64,000 nt of DNA from Pseudopithomyces maydicus (GCA_026873275.1 JANTUC010000012.1:1596783-1660782); one strand, 5' to 3'. Counted from the first letter of the stretch, positions 1 through 11,911 are shown. Numbers and translations are program-made. The notes: generated by a model not told the origin, from the letters alone.

Positions 1-2
1 GA

Positions 3-131
3 GATCTTGGCGAAGCCGATGGCATACATGTTCAGGGCTCCGCTGATGAACACGAGGAATCGCACTCTGGCTTTGATGTCGATGTTGATGTCGACGTCGA
101 GACGCCCTTCGCCACTGTGAAGCGATACTAG
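3..131 (+). CDS. Possible C-terminal end of an unidentified gene (partial)
   Basis: The window edge opens in a frame that stays open to a TAG at 129-131. The last ~42 residues are acidic, with a run of alternating Asp-Val, and end in TVKRY. The composition looks coding, and the GATGTCGAC-rich repeats resemble a low-complexity tail. The rest lies outside the window, so no family can be assigned. A spurious open stretch cannot be excluded. Confidence 0.3.
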   Translation, partial: DLGEADGIHVQGSADEHEESHSGFDVDVDVDVETPFATVKRY

Positions 132-2900
132 ACCGAAGGCATGGCCTACCTCTGCGGTGATCTAAACACGATGAGCCATCTTTGGACGACCGGGAATTTT
201 CTCGTATACGTACAAGAGCCAGTATGATCCAGTAGTCACTCCAGCCTGTGATCGTCAGTATCGCATAGTACCGAAGTGCTGGAGAAGTCCGAACCCAGAC
301 GCGGATTGATCCTGAATCGGACGATCAGTCTCCAGAGACAGATTATCGTCATTAAAACAGTGGCGGTAATGTTGACTGCTTTTCCTATGCCAGACCGGTC
401 TGCATGGTGTTCGCCAGCCATTGTGAGCCATGCATCGAAAGAGATGATGCCAATAAAAGATAAGAGATTAACCAACAAGACCTCAGCGATTTCAAAAAGA
501 CTCCCGACACAGATGGGTTGGTTTTCAGATACCTCTGGTTTACCAAGAAAAGCGAAAAACAAGTCAGTCTGAAGAGTGGATGCGCTTTCAAGGCGTAGAG
601 TAAAGAGATGTACGTATAGAATGACCGAGATCTGAGGTAGGAAAATCAGGTAAGAACAATGTTAAGGCCGTAGGATGGTCGGTATTACACCCTCATGACT
701 CGGTTTTCTCCAGCTGGCATCTTATCGTATCAACGCCTGCATGCTAATACCATGCGTTCCTCTTGGCACTGGAGGAAGCAGCACGAACACTTCGGAGCCA
801 TCAACTAGTGGATAGATGAGAAGGAGAAGGTGATGGAATGTATGTGCTCTCTAGCATCACCCATGATGATGCGCGCACCAGGAAGCGTTGCATAGGGCAG
901 CTGGAGAACCGTGGCACTCGGGTACGCTGACAGTTGGATCGGCATGCCAAACAGCCCCTGGTTCATGGGCGAGTATGTATTTATTATTGGGAACGTATTG
1001 TCATCGTGTTCACACTCAGCATGGATAGCTGCGAAAGTCGGTATCATCAGGAAGGTGCAAAAGACCATATGCATCCCCAGTAGACTCTGGCCTGATACTT
1101 TCTTACTCTTGCCTACTATCAAACTTCAGTCAACCGATGGAATGGGATCAGATCTTGTGAATGTTCCCAAGGCAATGAGATCTGCCCCTTGTCAGCAAGC
1201 GGAGCGGCGGAGACGTGAGGGATGGACGGCGAGCGACGGGGGAAGCGGCACACGCATCCAAGCGGGAACGACATGTAAGAATCCTATAGAGCGCACGATA
1301 TTGCCTAGGGGTTGAGTAAGATGCCATGTCATTGGAGCCATGATCAACGCCGAGCTAGACTCGTCGGAGTTATCGCGCGTGTTCTAAGCCCCCAAAGCCG
1401 AAAATCGCACATCCTTCCGCTCCCTCATATGGTCGCACGTACATATATGTATGGACACCCCAGCGAACGGGTATCCATAATTAAAACTTGTAGAAGTGCG
1501 ATGAATGAACTCGATTATAGCTGATGGACAAGTCAATTCACCATGACGACCCCGAGCACTGGCTGATACAATTTGTAAAGTCACGCTTTGATACCGTTAG
1601 GCACATGGATCTGACTCATTCACGTATTTGCAGAATTGTAAAAAAACAGCTGAGAGAGTTGATAGATATTACTGAGGTTTGATAAATTACACGATTTTGC
1701 GTTGCTTGGTACGATACTCTGACGCGCCTAGAATCAGGTTCCAACAGACATTCATGGCTACTTTACGCCGGGTTCGCACCATGTCATTGGATCTAGAACC
1801 ATTCCATACATTCCAGAGACAGTGCTTTTTCTAGGTCTTTTCAATGCATGCGATGTACTCGATAACGGATTTTCTTACAGTATTCAGCTAAATTTATAGA
1901 AGTATTTCTTTGCAGCTGCAAGTCCGTCTCCACGAAGCTCGACTGGATTAGGAACGACGTGGTGCGACAGTTTTCTTCATAGCCTACAATCATGTCATTG
2001 GCAGATTACACAAAAATGATCAATAGTCTGACTATTAATTATGCGCTCTATCCACAAGTCCATCTCCGTAATCGGCGCCAGGAAATCCACACGTGCGTGG
2101 AGATTCCACGAACCCGATCATCGGGTCTCAAAAATTGAGTTTCCAAGAAACAACATGCATGCAAGCGTGGCTGTCAAGCTTTCTCGGCTGGCTTCCTAGA
2201 TGGCTACTTGTTGATCGCAAATGCTTCTCGCTAGTCCCGAAGCTGGCAAAGACATATGAAAGGCAGTGGACCATTCCTAACACGTGTTACACGCCACTTT
2301 CAGTGGCCGACGGATGGCACTACATAGGCGATGGAGTCCGTTTGCAAGGCCAGCTCAGCACAAATAGGTACTCCACACCCCTGTCACATCATGCGGCGCG
2401 TTCATAAAGTTATACCTTAGCAAGGTGACACTTCCACCAGCCTTGTCCAACCAACGACGAATATGCCTCACCCTACTACCAGTCTTCTGGATCCGTAGCG
2501 AAGTTCGGTCCCGGGTCCAGGAAGGCCGTGGGGCGGTGGAGAAAGCATAACCAACGACCCGTTTTCCCTGGAAGCCGAGTCTGTATGCCTCGAAATAGAT
2601 CTCAGGAGAGACATCCTCCACCCGAACGATGTAGCATGCCGTTTTTTGAGAGTGAGACGTATGATAGTACTCAAGATGTTTTCCCGCTCAAAGCGACATG
2701 AGGTCTAGAGCTTCGTCGACTGAGTTCCTGTCGCTTCGCTTAGCATCAACAACCTCTGGCAATGTCAACCCACCCGGTTGAATACGGGTTGCAACCAGGA
2801 TCTCGCCACTAGCCAAGCCACTGCCCGCATGCCCCACTCTTGGCTTGCTCCTGATGGACGAGTTTCCGCACAGCTGCGTGGAGCCCCGATTTTACAGCAG
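132..2900. other. Long stretch without a supported gene
   Basis: Only short overlapping open frames occur here. Minus-strand frames at about 236-562 and 805-1122 contain hydrophobic stretches, and one at 2355-2674 has a protein-like composition. None has a recognisable domain, a convincing splice pattern or a partner exon. They could be relics of a small membrane protein. I see no tRNA or repeat. Confidence 0.5.
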
Positions 2901-2931
2901 CAGTGATTGGATCTTATCGCGGAGATGGTTC

Positions 2932-2940
2932 TTATCTGAT
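2932..2940 (-). promoter_or_regulatory. Iron-regulator GATA site 1 (SreA/Urbs1 type)
   Basis: The minus strand reads ATCAGATAA, a perfect match to ATCWGATAA, the extended GATA element known for fungal siderophore repressors (SreA, Urbs1, SRE). It lies about 310 bp upstream of the start of a siderophore transporter. A further plain GATAAG lies close by at about 2913-2918. Known: these factors repress iron uptake when iron is sufficient. Inference: the transporter is iron-repressed. Confidence 0.6.
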
Positions 2941-2973
2941 CAATCAATTTTGCCAGCGCCTGGGCAGCCCATC

Positions 2974-2982
2974 TTATCAGAT
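2974..2982 (-). promoter_or_regulatory. Iron-regulator GATA site 2 (SreA/Urbs1 type)
   Basis: The minus strand reads ATCTGATAA, the other variant of ATCWGATAA. It lies 42 bp (about four helical turns) from site 1 and about 265 bp upstream of the siderophore transporter ATG. Two perfect copies of a 9-bp degenerate site this close together are unlikely by chance. Confidence 0.6.
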
Positions 2983-3136
2983 CATCGCCTTGCATGGCGC
3001 ACCACCATCTGAACTCTCATCAGGCCAGAGGAGCCTATGACAGGATTCTCCTGCCTTTAACAGCTTGGCACCGCTACCGGAGCGATGCAAGGGGCAAAAT
3101 TTTCTCATTGCGCGTGTGCATGCCCAGCTGAACCCT

Positions 3137-3143
3137 TATATAG
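3137..3143 (+). promoter_or_regulatory. TATA-like box of the siderophore transporter
   Basis: TATATAG lies 104 bp upstream of the ATG at 3247 and about 155 bp downstream of the second GATA site, a plausible core-promoter position. There is no other support. Confidence 0.35.
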
Positions 3144-3246
3144 GCCCGCCGATCCGAACTTCACTCCCCTCGTGCTCCATCCCAGGATCCCGTCTTTTCC
3201 CTGCAGCCCTGGAGTGGTTCCCTCCACCTGACCAACTTCCTTCAAG

Positions 3247-5125
3247 ATGAGCCTCACAGCAGAAGGCCCAGCTCCGACGGCTACGATCGAACGTATCCCT
3301 CCTAATGTCGACGTTGAGAAGAAAGGACATGCCGATATCACTGCACCCTCTGAGGGCAGCGATGTTCTGGACGACGGCAAGTCGGATACGTTTCAACAAG
3401 GTATTGAACGCGTGAGAGCGATAACAGAGATCTGGAGCAAAACAACCTTGGTTAGCATGTTCATCCTGTGCGTAATTCCTGTTTTATGTTTTTCGTTGCA
3501 TGCTGTTAACATGCAGCAGTCTGTACCTCATCCATTTCGTCGACATGTTCCAAAACTACGTCGACAGCGCTCTTAACCCCTACATCACCTCTTCATTCCA
3601 CAAGCACGGACTACTCAATGTCGGCAGCGTTATGTCCACTGCTCTTGGAGGATGTATTCCTTTGGCAACAGCAAAGATCATCGACATCTGGGGACGTGTC
3701 GAGGGCTTCGTTTTCATGCTCATCCTAGCGGTTGTAGGAATGATCATGAAGGCCGTCTGCCAAAACATGGAAACTTACATCGCGGCACACGTTTTGTACT
3801 GGACCGGCCACATCGGTGTGATCTACGTCGCTGACGTTATGTGCGCCGATATGACGTCTCTCAAGAACCGCATGATCATCTTCGGAATCAACGGTACACC
3901 TCGTATCATCGCAACTTTCACCGCTCCCCGTGTTGCCGCAGCGTTCCTCGAGCGTCTTAACTTCCGATGGGCATTTGGCGCCTTCGCTATCATCATGGTC
4001 GCTTGCAGTCTGCCAGCCATGGCAGTCATGGTTTTCATGTACCGGAAGGCGCGTCGGGCCGGCCTAGCAAGCAGACCTAGGTCGGGACGTAGTGTTGCCC
4101 ATTCAGTGGCCTACTACTTTATCCAATTCGACAGTAAGTATTATTATCGTCTCTATATGTATCTGCTAATGAATGTAGTTGCTGGAATATTGCTACTTAT
4201 GTTCGCATTCTGCCTGTTCATGCTACCATTCACACTTGTCAACTACGCACCCAATGGATGGAAGACAGGCTACATCATTGCCATGATTGTACTTGGCTTA
4301 CTGCTGTTCCCCACTTTCGTTGTGTACGAACGTTATGTGGCTCCCGTGCCATTCCTACCCTGGAAATATCTCAAGGAACCTACCATCGTCGGATCTTGCG
4401 TCTTGTACGGCGTCATGTTCCTCTCCGTCTTCTGCTGGAACGGATACTACGGTACCTACCTACAGGTTGTACATCGACTATCAATCGAAAACGCCAACTA
4501 CATCCTGAACTCATTCTCGTTGACCTCATCCGTCTTCGGTCCGATCATCGGATGGTTGATCAGTCGCACCGGTAACTTCAAGTGGATCGCCATGACCGGT
4601 GTTCCCATTACCGTCCTCGGCACGGCATTGCTTGTTCCATTCCGAACGCCTAGCACCAACCCAGGTGTCCTCGCCTTCACACAGATTCTTGTCGGCCTTG
4701 GAACAGGTATCTTCGCAACATGCGGCCAACTCGCCGTCATGGCGCCTGTAACCCACCAACAAATCGCCGTCGTCAACGCTCTCTGGGGTCTCTTCGGTGG
4801 CTTTGGTTCCTCCATCGGCTACTCGATTTCCGGAGCACTGTGGACAGGTATCCTGCCCCAGCAGCTGTACAACCGACTCCCAGCCGAGTCGAAGGATCGC
4901 TACTTGGAAATCTTCGGCGACATCAACGTCCAGATGAGCTTTGCAGACGGCACCCCCGAGCGCGATGCCGTGGTCGGAGCGTTTGCACATACCGAGCGCA
5001 TCATGCTTATTGCAGGCGCGTGCTTTGTCCCGTTGTGTATCGCGTCTATCTGGTTCTGGAGGAATATCAACGTGAAGAAGCTGGAGGAGCAGCGTGGTGT
5101 GCAAACCAAGGGTATGGTGTTCTAG
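3247..5125 (+). CDS. Siderophore-iron MFS transporter (SIT family)
   Basis: This is a plasma or vesicle membrane transporter that imports ferric-siderophore complexes by proton symport. Two introns are inferred, at 3468-3516 (GTGCGT donor; the acceptor may be 3 nt later) and 4134-4178 (GTAAGT, in frame, 45 nt). The spliced product is about 594 residues, usual for SIT proteins. It has a charged N-terminal tail of ~65 residues followed by about 14 membrane segments. Family-like stretches are LIHFVDMF after the first exon and LPFTLVNYAPNGWK in the middle; family members typically have FxLPFTL here. The start is the first ATG after the TATA box. The two ATCWGATAA sites upstream support regulation by iron. 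The strand opposite shows a long open frame in the 3' half that is only a shadow. Confidence 0.9.
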
Positions 5126-5333
5126 ACGCTCTAAAGGAGAAGGATGCTTGAATCAATCATGAGTATGGATCTCAGGTGTAGGATATGAAGCCTATGCTAC
5201 GTCTTGCTGCAAACGAAGTGGAGTTCAATTCGTGTTGGTCAAGATAGCACGAAATTTAATGATACTACAACTTCAAATCCGCCAGTACCAGTGATTATCT
5301 ACAGTTGACTTCCTGGGAAGTCTTCGATAGGTT

Positions 5334-7326
5334 CTAATTGATTCGTGAGCTTCTTGGTAGGAATGATAAGCGAAGTTTACCCGGGGAAAGGACGTAGTTA
5401 TCTCGCATGTCATCCAAAATGGCTAGGCCACTCTCACCCTCCGCCAAGATGATGTTGTACCGCGGGACTAACGTGGACACAAGTAAGCGTATTTCCCGAA
5501 AGGCAAGACCTCTCCCTGGACACCCATATCGGCCTGCGCATCTTTTTTTAGCTTGGTCGAGGGAACAGCTGATTAACTTACCCTTACTGAACGGCTGATA
5601 TACGTTCTTGTTTTTGACCATGTGCGGTTGGTCAAGCCAGCGTTGCGGCAAAAATTCTTTCGCTCGGGTATAGCAAGACTCAACTATGTTTATCAGCACG
5701 GAATTTCTTTTTAAGGTGGTATTCTCACGTCGACCAAAATTATACATAGGCATCGCGATTGTAACATGAGGTGGTATCAAGACATCCCCGACTCTCAGAC
5801 CGCTCGGTCCAACTTGTCTGAGACCACTGGTCGCAAGCGGAGGGTACAGCCTCAAAGTCTCTTGAATGATGGCATTCGTCAAAGGCAATGCCTCGAGGTC
5901 TTCAGAGTTCCAATCATCTCGGATACTGGCTAATTCGATTCGCAGGCGGTGTTGGAGACTTGGGTCGAGAGCGAGATGGTAGAAAAGAAGGGCCAGAACG
6001 GAGGCTGTTGTTTCGCTGTATAGAGTGAACTTGAGCGTGTAAATTGTCTTCAAATAACACGATGCTTACCTTCCAGCTACTACAACAGCAATGGCGTCAC
6101 CTTCTAATTTATCTTGTGTTGATTTCATGCTTGAGCCGTGTATTAAATGATCAAAGATCTAAGAGATTAGTGAACGACAAGGAAGTAAGCATATATAACT
6201 CACGTCGCCTTTAAAGTCATTCTAACACTCTTGCGTTAGAAAAGTGTTGACATTCTGACTTTAGCAGAACAAGTACTGACCTTTAGCCTTTCATGATACA
6301 TATCCTGGCACCAACGCTTGAAATCCCACCAAGTCTTTGACAGTATGGAAATGTGGATGCCAATTCTGCCCAACCATGGAACAGGAGCTATCAGGCCCTG
6401 GAGAGACATGAAAGCTTTGAGCATGTCGATCGCAGGACGCCATCGACTACTCTGCAGTGTATTGAACGACTGCCCGAAGCCAAAGACTCCCATTATATCG
6501 AAGGAGATTTGAAGAAAGAGCTCGCCAACTTCTACGCTCTCTCCGTCCAACTTCGCAATCTCGCGTTCGAGGTTCTCAACATGGTTCCTGAGAGATTTTT
6601 CATGGCTCTTCAAAGCTTTGAATAATTAGGATGTTGCTCGCAGTATACATTATGTGAGAAATTAACTACCTGTCTTGGAGAATGCACGATCGAATACCCT
6701 TCTCCGCGCATCGTGATCCTGCCTGTTGCGGGAAGTGGCGATGGGTTCGCTGGGCAAGAGTAAATCATACCAGTCTGAGTGATTGAGCTCGCTTCCCGGT
6801 CTTGTGGCCGCATTGAGGACTTCAGGATGAAATATGGTTAACTCGTTTGGACCTAAAGAATATCTCATCTGTCAGAGCGCATGTACGTGTATATTGCAAA
6901 ACTGCACAGGGGAGTCGTCGGTTACGTACCAGTCCTAACAAAGTCCCCGTAGTCCTGTTGTAACACTTCTAATATTTCGTAGTTCTTGCAGCGGTTTTGA
7001 ACCAGTCGGACGACATGCGCAAGCTTTGAGAGACGCATATCAAATGGTCCAGGAAACCCTCTCAAAGAGTGGAAAAATAGTCGATAGATCGACATACTTG
7101 CGAGAAGCCCAATAACATGGTTAATGACAAGCAATGTACCACTAAAGAATGTCACATCTTTGTGTATGAAAGCAAAATAGAAGGTGATTGAGAGGAGAGC
7201 GAAAACATAACCAGAGACGATAATGGGGGCCTGAAGATGATGCTCTCCGTATATGAAATGTATCCGATGAAGCATAAATCCTGACACTGTACTGGCAATC
7301 AATGCCACGTGACTCATGTCTGTCAT
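5334..7326 (-). CDS. Cytochrome P450 monooxygenase, membrane anchored
   Basis: Heme-thiolate oxidase, probably ER-bound, tailoring a metabolite. Eight exons are inferred on the minus strand: 6930-7326, 6670-6852, 6281-6615, 6204-6221, 6070-6158, 5729-6015, 5582-5683 and 5334-5533. Together they give ~536 residues, normal for the family. The N-terminus has three hydrophobic segments. The oxygen-binding helix motif AGSETTAS is assembled across the 6016-6069 intron, ExxR is ETLR, PERW appears as PQRW, and the heme loop FSKGRYGCPGRG is assembled across the 5534-5581 intron with the Cys ligand present. Start: MTDMSHV at 7326 is preferred; an in-frame ATG at 7419 would add 31 residues. It is convergent with the UbiA-like gene region and probably part of the same metabolite cluster. 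The substrate is unknown. Confidence 0.88.
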
Positions 7327-8482
7327 CTCAGTAGGTTCTAGTCTGATAAAGTGACCTGGCTCATTAAAACTCGACCCGATGAACTCTGTTCGCTTGGAAG
7401 AAAATAAATAGAATAACATGTACGAACTTCAACGGTATAGTCTTTTCTCGGGTTATCAAGCTCCCCAACACCGAAATATTTCAATAAATTAGACTGTTCG
7501 GTTAGGTTTTTTTCTCGAAACCGTAAGCCCTGTAGTCAATCTATTGCTTTGTTCAATCAGGTTATCTCGATAACAGCTGACAGCAGATCAACGGATGAAG
7601 TAGACAAGGGTTTACCAGAAACATAGACAGAATATAACAAGGTGGAAAGAAATGATTAAGGCAAAGGATCATGTTGGGGTATGAGTGTGAATAATTGGTT
7701 TCGGTGCAACAGATGACGGAGATTATACAATGCTCACAAAATACTATCCCAATCAGTCAAATTTTTATTCCCAGTTTTCCTCATTGAAGATAAGGATAAT
7801 TCTATGTTGTTCCGCATATATTAAAAGCCGTGCCGCAAGTTGTCATGCTCACCTTCGCCCCGCATATGCTCGCCTTTGCCCCGTATCAGCCCACCTTCGC
7901 CCCGCGTTGCCCCATATGTGCTTACTGGAGGGCGTAAACACAGGATGAATTCTTCTATGCGGTCTTGCATGACTCTGACGGTCTTATGAAGGGTTATTTA
8001 GGGTTAAAAAGATTTGTTATAAGTCTTGTGGTTGAAAAAAAGAATTAAATTTGCCCTATTATTAGAGATAATAAAGGTGGTAAACATGAAAGGTTTGATA
8101 GAACATACCTATAGCTAATTTTCCGGAAGTTAAAATTATAACAAATGATCCAAACGTTTATAAGCTACAATTAGAGGACTGAAAATGGCCAGGCCTGTTT
8201 TTTTTAGATAAATTTTTTTTAATGTTATGGTTAATGAAGTCTTTCGGTCAGTAATTCAATTGCCACATCGTACGGATCCTCCTCGATATAGGCTTGTTAG
8301 TGAGATAGAGACGATCGGACCAAATCTTGCTTACTTTCCGGCTGAACTACAGTCCGCTCATGCAAGTAAATTCCCTTTTGAGTAGAGCTCTAGAATCCTG
8401 TTTTCAAATATGTTCTGGCGAAGAACTCTAACTAGGGTATAAAAGCGTAAGGTAATTTAATAATCTTTGCATATTCAGACTC
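7327..8482. other. Intergenic region between P450 and UbiA-like gene
   Basis: This is likely a shared upstream region, because the P450 (minus) and the UbiA-like gene (plus) diverge from it. It is AT-rich with poly-A/T tracts around 8025-8220. It holds a three-copy GC-rich tandem repeat at 7847-7909. I see no gene. Confidence 0.5.
7847..7909 (+). repeat. 21-bp imperfect tandem repeat, 3 copies
   Basis: Three consecutive 21-mers share the core CACCTTCGCCCCGC with a few substitutions (for example GCTCGCCTTTGCCCCG in copy two). GC-rich repeats in an AT-rich divergent promoter stand out. They could be a transcription-factor array or a slipped minisatellite. Confidence 0.7.
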
Positions 8483-9482
8483 ATGGTCACAAAAGCAGCT
8501 CTATTATCCAGATTTTCGATCATGCTCTTTTCTTTTCACAGACGATTTAATACCCCGGAACTTCATGAAGCCCTCAATCGAATTCGATGGCCACTTTACA
8601 CCTTATGGTTATTTACTTTCTCCGACTTGAAGACGATCATCGTGCCAACTAGCACGTTCGGCATCATTGGGGCATTGTCAGGACCACCGTTGGTTACTGA
8701 CTCCTTGAGATCGGAAAAAATACTATTTCGAATACCCCACGTCTTTTTTGGACCTGGTCAACATTGCTACCATTTGCTATTCAAAATCAGAACGGGAGTT
8801 CTGCTATTGTTGAAGACTCTATCAACAAACCGTGGCGGCCATTGCCTTCAGGTCGTATTTCACCAAAGAACGCAACCCACTACATGATAGCTTTTTATTG
8901 CGTAAACATCGCGATATCCATTCGCTTTGGCGTCCAATTCCAAGCTTTGTCATTGTTATTTCTCGGGACATGGTACAATCGCTTGGGTGGCGCTGATCGA
9001 AGCTGTTTAGAAAAAACTTCATAAACGCAGCAGGATATATGTCATTCATCAGTGGAGCACTCGGCGTGGCCATAGAAACGAGTGCCACAGCCGTTACTAC
9101 TGGCCCGATTGCGCTCCCGTGGCTAGTGTCGGTTGGTCTTGTTATCGCAACGACAGTCCATACACAAGATTTTGAAGATATGGAAGGTGACTTGGCTCGA
9201 GGACGACATACGGTTCCTTTGGTTATTGGGGAGAATGCGGCACGATGGAGCATCGCGGTAGCAGTCCTTATTTGGTCTGTTCTTCTTCCCTGGCTTTTCG
9301 AAAGCCAGACTTTCGGGTATATCGGCCCAGCCTTTCTAGGCATGATTATAGCTTGTCGTTATCTTACAAAACGGGGGAAACAGGACGACAAAGGCTCTTT
9401 TCGACTGTGGAATCTGTGGATTGTATCACTGTACACTATTCCATTTCATATCAGTGAGTCAGTCTTTCAATTTTCGTTGTGA
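8483..9482 (+). CDS. UbiA-family membrane prenyltransferase / terpene-cyclase-like protein (two frame breaks)
   Basis: Multi-pass enzyme acting on isoprenyl diphosphates in a membrane. The product resembles the fungal UbiA branch that includes the fumagillin-type membrane terpene cyclase. It has the stretch EDSINKPWRPLPSGR (first diphosphate/metal region) and DFEDMEGDLARGRHT (second Asp-rich motif), and several membrane helices. The reading frame shifts twice, at a T6 run (8744-8749) and an A6 run (9011-9016). One extra base in each run gives an uninterrupted family-like protein of roughly 330 residues. The 3' end is uncertain: a GTGAGT at 9454 could start a final intron, otherwise the TGA at 9480-9482 ends it. 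It lies between a P450 and an A-T-reductase. A cyclase or transferase role is inferred, not shown. Confidence 0.8.
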
Positions 9483-9808
9483 GGACCTAGACAGGTCATG
9501 TCGACACCATCCATAGGTGAACCAGACGCGACAAGCTCTGTCAACATAATCAATCGTCCATGGGGTGGTGCATTTACCATTAGATGACGATTACTGTGGT
9601 CTTTTTCTCCATAATTCTGAGTATCTTCACGTAAGCATGTATATCAGGATGGATCGCAACTTTGTTTGAGATCCTATTCGTCACGTTCAAGTGCATGAAA
9701 TAGATCGCCTGTCGTATCTCGTGAATTGATATATTTGCTAGGCTTCTCCAACGCTTCAATTTCGACGAGATGGGCCTGGCAGCTCTAAGTTCCCGGTCTC
9801 ATAGCTTT

Positions 9809-11099
9809 CTAAAGGTATCCATTCACCTTCTGGGGTGCCATTCCTTCTGTTATACCATTCAGAATGAGATACCTTTGAATTAAGCAAGGTTGAACTAGGC
9901 CTTGCCTTATAGGTTTTATTGGATGAATGGATGTAATTAGAGTTGACCTTTCCATGTTTGCCTTTAAAGTGTTGCCATAATCGAGGAAATGTGGGAAAGC
10001 ATCCAACTAGGAGAACTGTCGCAATTTCGGCAAGTCTAATAAACGTCAGAAAACAAGAAGGTTCAATGGATGAATGTAATACTCACGCCCACATCCCCAC
10101 TGGCGCAATTTCCCAACTTATGTCGTGTGTTTGGGTGAGCTTGATACTATAGTAAAGCCGAATGATACTAGCTATACAAGCACTGCAATAGTTTAGCTGA
10201 AAGGTCACATCATGGTGAAGAATAGTTGGATTGTAGCTTACAATAGTCCAGTTCCAAATATAGCGAGAACGCCGACCTTTTTCTTCTTGGAAAGCTTTAG
10301 TTTTGCGATGGTAAATAGTGGTAGAAATAGGATTGTGAAATCGGATAAAATATTGATAGCGGAAGTTGCGATAATAGAGGCATTGGTCGAAATACACCTT
10401 CCAGCTAGTTGGGGCCTCCAAATTTTCTCACGAGGCCAACATACGAATATGAAAGCGAAAAATAAAGCCGTATACGCCAAAAGGTTGAGCCAAATTACAG
10501 CTTGAACAGACCAGTATGTTTTGCTTCGGTTTTGGCTCGCGAATATCCGTTTGATCTGAATGAGGATGGCAAACTTGGCCGCGAACATGACTAGGGGATA
10601 AATAATTTCAAGTATGTTTGCTAACTTCATTTCGTAAGCCAGCTCCGCAAAATATTTTATCGGAAGAAATTCCCTACAAGAGCTATTCTTTGGAGCCCAG
10701 CAATCGTCACGTTCCATTGATGGCGACCTTGCCCCGCGCCCCCAGCGCTAAGCATAACTGCGGAAAATGCTGCGAACCCCAACTATATCGGACTCAATAA
10801 GCTATTGTAAGTTGGAATGTGGATACATACGAGTGCAAAGATCAGTGAATCTGTTTGGTTAGATATCATCTACTGCTGGTGGCGGTCTATGCTTGGCACT
10901 CACAATCTTCAATCTCGAATTTATGGAGCAGTTGCTTTTTTGTATAAGATCGAGCTGTGACAGCGATAGTTGAGATGGTAAGACATAGAGCCACCGTCGC
11001 AATCAAATATGGGTGAAGGGTGTACGAATTGGTAAAATCGGATTTCACTCCAGGAGGTGGGGTCAATGCGGCTGTGTTGTAAATGTCATGGCCCGACAT
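9809..11099 (-). CDS. Rhodopsin-domain integral membrane protein (Pth11-like GPCR family)
   Basis: Seven-transmembrane protein of the large fungal receptor-like family at the plasma membrane; the ligand is unknown. It begins with MSGHDIYNTAALTPPPG, a typical PPG-type N-terminus. It then has a first membrane helix, the conserved GQGRHQWNV stretch (third exon), an FAAKFAILIQIKRIF helix, a CWP loop motif, a NILSDFTILFLPLF helix (D/P signature) and a basic cytoplasmic KLKLSKKKKVG. Introns are inferred after 10904, between the short second exon and the QWNV exon, and near 10200 and 10090. A frame break near 10689-10691 is explained by one missing base in an A-run of the coding strand. It lies inside the putative metabolite cluster. 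Confidence 0.75.
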
Positions 11100-11911
11100 G
11101 TTGTTTAGTTAAGATAGTCCAAACCTTGAAAAAGTTCATTCAGTAGACTTTGCAGAGAGTGCAAAAGTTCAGCACTAACAAAGAGACTGTGCCGTCGAGC
11201 CAAATACGATTCGGGGATTGAGATTTCAGGTGCGACGCCCCAGCGCTAAGGCAAAACTCACTTTCCTATCTAGAATAGTGTCGGAAGGCGTTATCTGACT
11301 CCGTAAGCATAGGTTTCGATATTAATATGCATGTATTTAGAGTACTAGGATCTCAACATTGACAGATTGAAAATGGGCTTCTTAATATGGAGCCGTTATA
11401 TGTCATTGTTTCTCAAAACAATAGCAAGCACTTGAACTGGGAAGTCAGTTGAGCGTTTATTTATGATTTTATTTTCTTTAAATTCCAGGTAGTTTTACTT
11501 TTCATTTGATGAGACAAGTTAGTCATCCAATATTGTGCGAAATCTCATCCCATATCGATTTACGTCAGTTTGATATAACTAAGTGCAGAATTCAAAATAA
11601 GAAGACGCAACAGAGATTAAAAATGTGTCATTAGTAGTTTGAGAACTGCTGTAAGATTCATTTGCTGACTGCAGGACTGAATGGCCGTGATAGTAATTAG
11701 CCGGTAGATCGAAACGCCTTGTTTCGCCGATAAAGGTGTGGCGCAGTCCAGTCAGGTTTCACAACAGTCGCCCGGAAATAAACATGCTTGTCAATCTTAT
11801 CTTCTCGTCATATATCTTCCTTCTTAATATCCTGTAAAGATACTTCGAGGTTCTGCTAAAACCGTCATCAAGAAGCCTTCGATTCCGCGTAGAGCTTGCA
11901 AGATCAAGAAC
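11100..11911. other. Intergenic, divergent promoter region
   Basis: It separates the receptor gene (minus) from the A-T-reductase gene (plus). It is AT-rich and has no coding signal. It would carry both promoters; I recognise no specific operator. Confidence 0.5.

Noticed and set aside
236..1122. Minus-strand hydrophobic frames that might form a small membrane protein
   Set aside because: Hydrophobic stretches exist, but I could not find splice sites that join them and no family pattern is visible.
2355..2674. Minus-strand frame with protein-like composition
   Set aside because: No start context, domain or neighbouring exon; too short to support.
4526..5104. 192-codon open frame antisense to the siderophore transporter
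   Set aside because: It mirrors a highly constrained coding region, has charged low-complexity composition with no domain, and the sense protein is clearly the real gene.
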